Positions 59,686-64,000 of a stretch of 64,000 nt of DNA are shown in pieces. Position numbers and translations under genes: made by a program. Below the pieces are notes generated by a model that was given only the letters and a program-made list of their open reading frames with translations, had not been told where the DNA came from and did no database searches. How positions within the stretch are numbered: the first letter of the stretch is position 1; every line of letters begins with the position of its first letter. Source of the DNA: Drosophila miranda (taxonomy: Eukaryota > Arthropoda > Insecta > Diptera > Drosophilidae); the NCBI RefSeq assembly GCF_003369915.1, contig NC_046677.1, positions 19,548,913-19,612,912 on the forward strand, written 5' to 3'.

Positions 59686-60440
59686 ATGTCGCTGTTGACC
59701 ACACTTGTCGGGCTATCAACGACGATATTGCTGGTGATGCTGTTGCCAGTGGCACCTCAGCACAAGACGGAAGACAAACACCAGCAGAATGCCCGGTACA
59801 GCATGGAGCAGAAGTTCTCGTTGCCCGCCGTGCCGCTGCCGCCCCCGCCGCCCTTCTCGGCGGCCAAGCACAACTTCTCCATGAACGCCTTTGCGGGTGA
59901 TCACAGTTCAGGGGGTCAAAGCAGCCCCCCACGCCTAGCCGGAACCATCAACGGCAGTTCCGGCTGCGGAGGTCTCCTCAAGGCGAGAAACGGCATCATT
60001 CAAACGCCCAACTTTCCACATCGCTTCCCCACACCCATCGAATGCATATGGATAATCGATGCTTCCGACTTGCCCACATCCCAGGGGAAGGAAAACGTAT
60101 CGATAGTGGTCTACCTGACACAGCTCTACGTGCTGAGCGGTCTTAAGCTCACCGAGTACATGTACTACTCCGACGACTTTAAGGTGCCTGCCCACCGCGT
60201 CTTCACGCTGACGGAGGACGAAGTGACCCAGGTATCCTGGGTGCAGTTCCACAGTCAGTACTTGGAGATACGGTTCACGATGGCCACCTTGGACGGAACT
60301 CATTTACGGGCACTGGATCGCCTACTCGACGTCTACGGCTTCAACATTACATATGAGGTGCAGCACGATGTGAAGGAATCGCAGTGCAACACTCTCCAGT
60401 GCCGCTTTCTTGGAGATTGCTATGCCAGCGCGGACTACGG
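59686..60440 (+). CDS. CUB-domain secreted or membrane protein, first coding exon (gene continues beyond the window)
   Basis: The exon gives 251 complete codons and ends at a GTATGT donor (60441) in phase 2. A hydrophobic signal peptide covers about residues 1-25 (TTILLVMLLPVAPQ). A Pro-rich spacer with PLPPPPPF follows. A CUB domain runs from about residue 95 to 225 and begins CGGLLKARNGIIQTPNFPHR, with the next Cys in IECIWII. The segment ESQC-NTLQC-RFLGDC near the exon end has the spacing of an EGF-like domain, cut by the intron. A CUB followed by EGF suggests an extracellular adhesion, protease-like or receptor protein. I do not recognise the gene. No further exon could be placed with confidence before 64000. 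Confidence 0.75.
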
Positions 60441-63400
60441 GTATGTATGGGTTCATTTGGAGCATATAGCTTATTTAAGCAACTATTATAGCACGGTAAG
60501 GGAAATAGAGGGGGAAATGAGCTTCCTTTCTGCTCAGGATAAATACGGTACGATGTACGATATATGGCTTACAAAAATCACCGACAGCTAGCCGTTGAAA
60601 CTGTTAACTGCTGGCACATCAATCTTGTTTCTCTTTTGGTGTTCAAGGTACTACTGGAAAAGTTGTTTAACTGTTTCGGCTTTGCATTTTTGTGTTGGGT
60701 TCGATTCGAGGCTTTCAACCTAACCCAAGTGGGAGCCATACATTTGTAATGTTTCAATAAGTGGAGGAGGTCCTTCGTTGCCCCAAAAAACGACTACATC
60801 CTGCTGAAATCCCCAGGGAAGAGCCAGGCAAAACAATAAAAAGCATCGCAGTTTCCCAAAAAAAAGACGAGCAGTAAAGTTCTGAGTCGCAGCTAGGGCC
60901 ACGACTCTACATTTATACCAGATGTCAGTATTTCAGTTAGTATGGCTCCCTACCGCCAGACGGGGCACACTGCACCAGGACGAGTGTGTGAAAGAGAGGG
61001 TTCTACTGGCCTCAAGTCTAGTACACCCCTACACCCTGTACTCTCTTTGAGTATCGGGTATAAAAAGCCAAGAACAAAAGTACAAAAATGTGCAAAACGA
61101 ATGTGTAAGCCAACAGTCAAAAGAAAGACTGGAAAGCATGTGCATTTGTCCCGACAAAATTCAGGTAAAAGGATTTTACGGATGAGCTTTGAAATTGAGC
61201 TTGACGTGCAGCAGAAACCGTGACAGCTTGTGGTATGGCGGGGCATGTCAAGTCCAGGTCAAGTCGCGGACAGATTGTTCTGCCCTTTGATTAATTGAAC
61301 AGGTGTTTGCCGGCACGGATTCATGAAGGAAGCGTGGAATTAGCTCTTATAAATTAGGTATGTAATTTATTCTCCCGAAAATACTCAGCAACAAGTAACA
61401 AACATAAATGTTCCGATTTAGGCCAATTATAAAGTTTAATGAAAACAATTAAACAAGGCAAAAGCATTTAACACGGACATAGCACTGGGCACAACAATGA
61501 CCCCAGAGATTTAACAAATCAAAACTTGTTTGAATCGGAAGCTGGAAGCACCAAATGCTTCGGGTTTTTGATAAACAAACATAACAAAACCAAACAAAAG
61601 GCACTTCACTTCCTCGACTACTTACCATAATTATAATTAATTGGTAGGCCGAGGGGAACGTGTATTTACCCAGCTAATTGAATATTAATATAATAGCAAA
61701 TGGAGCTGCCTGCAAGGGAAAATTAATACGAAAGTGACAGCTTAAGTTTCTTCTGCGAGCCTGGGAGTGCTTCGGACCTCTCAGCGCAGTGCCGTTCTTC
61801 TAAAATATAATTTCGCGCCTGACACGTAGCGCCCCGTAACTTAATTACCAACTAAAGGCAAATGGGGCCTCATCACTCTCTACGTGCCTCAGATAAGCAA
61901 AGCAAAACACAGCAGGAACAGCCGTGCAAGGGACCCAGAAGTAGCTCCCAACTCCACGGTGATGAGACGACGAGAGCCACGTATAGACCAATTGAAATCC
62001 TTCAACACAATCTTTACTTTTTGTTTGTTTTCAGCACTTCGTCGCATTGCATTCTCATCTATGGCTCTAGCTCTTTTGTTGGGCTAATGTGCGAAAAATG
62101 CACAACAACTGGGAAACTCTGGGATACTCGTGGATGATGAAATCGCGGAGCGCTCCCCTCTAAACGTTGAGGCTTCAGTTTTCGTCCGCTGTTTTTTGAT
62201 TAATTCCTACGAGTATCTCGTGAGCTTTCGTGCTCAAATTTTTAATAAGCGCCGTCGCAAGAAAATCCGGCTTTAGGTTAGGGAAAGCTTACAAAATAAA
62301 TCTAGTATCAGAAGTCACTAAATATTTATATATCCTCTTGGCGCTTTTATAATTTGGTCATTATAAGACAACAAATGTTGCATAAACTGTTCAAAATGAT
62401 TTTCTATAAACTGTAAGCAGCAGAAAAGAGCGAGCGAAAACAATAAGCCGTAAACAATTGGCCATCGGCCAGGATGGAGTCTGCTCCTGCCAGTCCCTTT
62501 TCGATTTTCATTTCGTTTTGTTCTTTCCACTTTGATGACGACTGACTGACTGCACTTCTACAAGAATTTTTATGCATTTATTTGCTCCATCGGCATCAAT
62601 TTGCTGGCCAATGAAAATCTGTTGCACCTCACCGCAAAACTCCGCAGACCAGTAACCAATTTATATTTTTAAATACTTTTTCGGGTTTAAGCCATTTCGG
62701 TTGGGCATTCAATTTGGTTTTCTTTCCCCTCTTTGGAGGGTTTTCGGCCCAGCTCTATATTTTCATTAACAGACGCTTAATTGAAAAACTTTCTCGCTTT
62801 GAGGGTCATCATAAAGCTATATTGAACTGATTCAGTAATTTAATATTTTTTTCTTAAAGTCTTTGGGATAGTCGAAAAGTAGAAAAGGCAACAAATATCC
62901 GTTTGCGTTTTGCATTCGTTCGAAAATTGTTAACTCAATGGAATGGAAGCCAGTTGCCAGTTGCCTTTAGAGCCAAGGACGCAGGTTTGTAATCACAAAC
63001 AAAAGTGCCATAACATTTCGAGGGTGTAGACGGCAATCGCTGTCCCACTGATTGGCAGGCTTTTAAAAGGCCCGCACAGCTACCAGTAAACAAGGGGAAG
63101 AAGCACCAACGGCAATGACATCGACTCAGAATTAGGCCACATTCAAGCGGCAAATTGTGTGCGCAGAAGGGACGGGGTAGGGACAGTGGGAAATGTTCGG
63201 CAATCAATGTGCGTAGCCTATGGCTCTGGGTCTGCGTCTGAAACAGCTTTAATAACAAAAAGCGTAGCTGCTGCTGAGCAAACAAAATGTCAGCACCAAA
63301 TGAGATCAGGCTCAGAGCGGGCGGAGGCGGAGGCGGAGGTGGAGGTGGAGCACATCGATGTGACCGCTGCACGTGCAGCTCGCCACATGGTATCTGTGTC

Positions 63401-64000
63401 ATTGTCATTCCGATTCGCCTGCGTGCGCCTCGTGCATTGTTTGCCATGTCAAACAGTGTCATTTACCCAAAGTCGAGAAACGGCACACATGGACTACGGG
63501 CGGATACGGAGTTGGTCATGTCGAAATTAAGTTGGTTTTGGCCTCAAAATTGGCGCATTGGTCTCGTTTGTGGGTCAGCTGATCTCTGAATAAATTCCGC
63601 TCAATTAAAACTTTTAATTTTCCTGACTTATCTTCGAGATATGTACATGTATCTGCAAAGTCTCAAAATGAATACAGATGGGCGAGTGCACAACGACAAG
63701 CAAATATGTACTCTCGCCTGATAATACTCGTACTAGGGTCTACGAAAAATACAATTAGCTGAAGAGATTTGGAATGAAATTTGAAAAAAGGGTTCGGAAT
63801 TTGACGAAAATAATTTGTATACAGAAAAGGAAATGCCATTAAAAATACAAAAATATACCTCTTTATACATATATGTATGTAGGAGTGCGTATGTGTACGT
63901 ACATTTTGAATATTTAGGTACCTGTGTATGTGTTTTACGACTGGGGAGCCGTTAAATGGCCGCCACAAACCATTCAACAATCCCTATTCTTGCAGCGCAC
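60441..64000 (+). other. First coding intron of the CUB-protein gene
   Basis: At least 3.5 kb with no supported exon. It holds a DINE-1-like end at 61019-61064 and a GGCGGAGGTGGAGGTGG-type run near 63322-63350 that creates overlapping Gly- or Glu-rich false frames. Confidence 0.45.
61019..61064 (-). mobile_element. DINE-1/mini-me terminal fragment
   Basis: TACACCCTGTACTCTCTTTG followed by AGTATCGGGTATAAAAAGC matches the terminal sequence of the two larger copies in this window. Only this end is present. Confidence 0.6.

Noticed and set aside
62935..63589. Overlapping long frames on both strands
   Set aside because: They share a GGCGGAGGT-type repeat and local GC-richness. Several registers are open at once, so none is convincing.

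Overview
The window looks like a euchromatic segment of a Drosophila genome. It has intron-rich genes with short GT-AG introns, a complete RpL7, two DINE-1/mini-me type elements with their (GTCY)n tracts, and Drosophila core-promoter motifs. The gene set (prolyl endopeptidase, RpL7, Sur-like ABC transporter, fumarase, PKG-like kinase) resembles what I recall around chromosome 2L band 31 of D. melanogaster (Muller element B). That is memory, not a search, and I cannot fix the species.

Layout. 1-5.6 kb: prolyl oligopeptidase, 8 coding exons, + strand, with a DINE-1 copy in intron 2. 6.3-11.1 kb: a CCDC40-type axonemal coiled-coil gene, 6 exons, + strand, with repeat-like DNA in its large intron. 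11.6-14.5 kb: a large palindrome, two arms of about 1.3-1.5 kb around a 76-nt loop. Each arm carries the decayed 3' end of a protein gene, introns included, and a block of roughly 125-bp tandem repeats. 15.4-16.3 kb: a small MCRIP/FAM195-family gene, + strand. 17.0-18.0 kb: RpL7, - strand. 18.4-19.1 kb: an RPA-interacting-protein gene, + strand, sharing a divergent promoter with RpL7. 19.9-33.9 kb: a 22-exon sulfonylurea-receptor-like ABCC transporter, + strand, with a fumarase gene nested in intron 9 on the same strand.

33.9-50.4 kb is mostly non-coding. It holds a 1.45-kb AT-rich satellite, a second DINE-1 copy beside it, and possible isolated exons or promoters. 50.4-55.8 kb: a PKG-type kinase gene, - strand, rebuilt here as 10 coding exons and 1002 residues. 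59.5-64 kb: the 5' end of a gene for a secreted or membrane CUB protein, + strand, which continues past the window.

Main points of interest. (1) The gene-derived palindrome is a candidate hairpin-RNA (endo-siRNA) locus whose target would be the unseen parent gene. (2) The nested fumarase has a 54-nt, in-frame, stop-free segment that behaves like an intron, so both spliced and unspliced mRNAs would be translatable. (3) The PKG-type kinase has Arg-Gln instead of Arg-Thr in both cyclic-nucleotide pockets. (4) A degenerate RFX X-box lies upstream of the cilium gene. No CRISPR arrays, rRNA or intact tRNA genes were seen.
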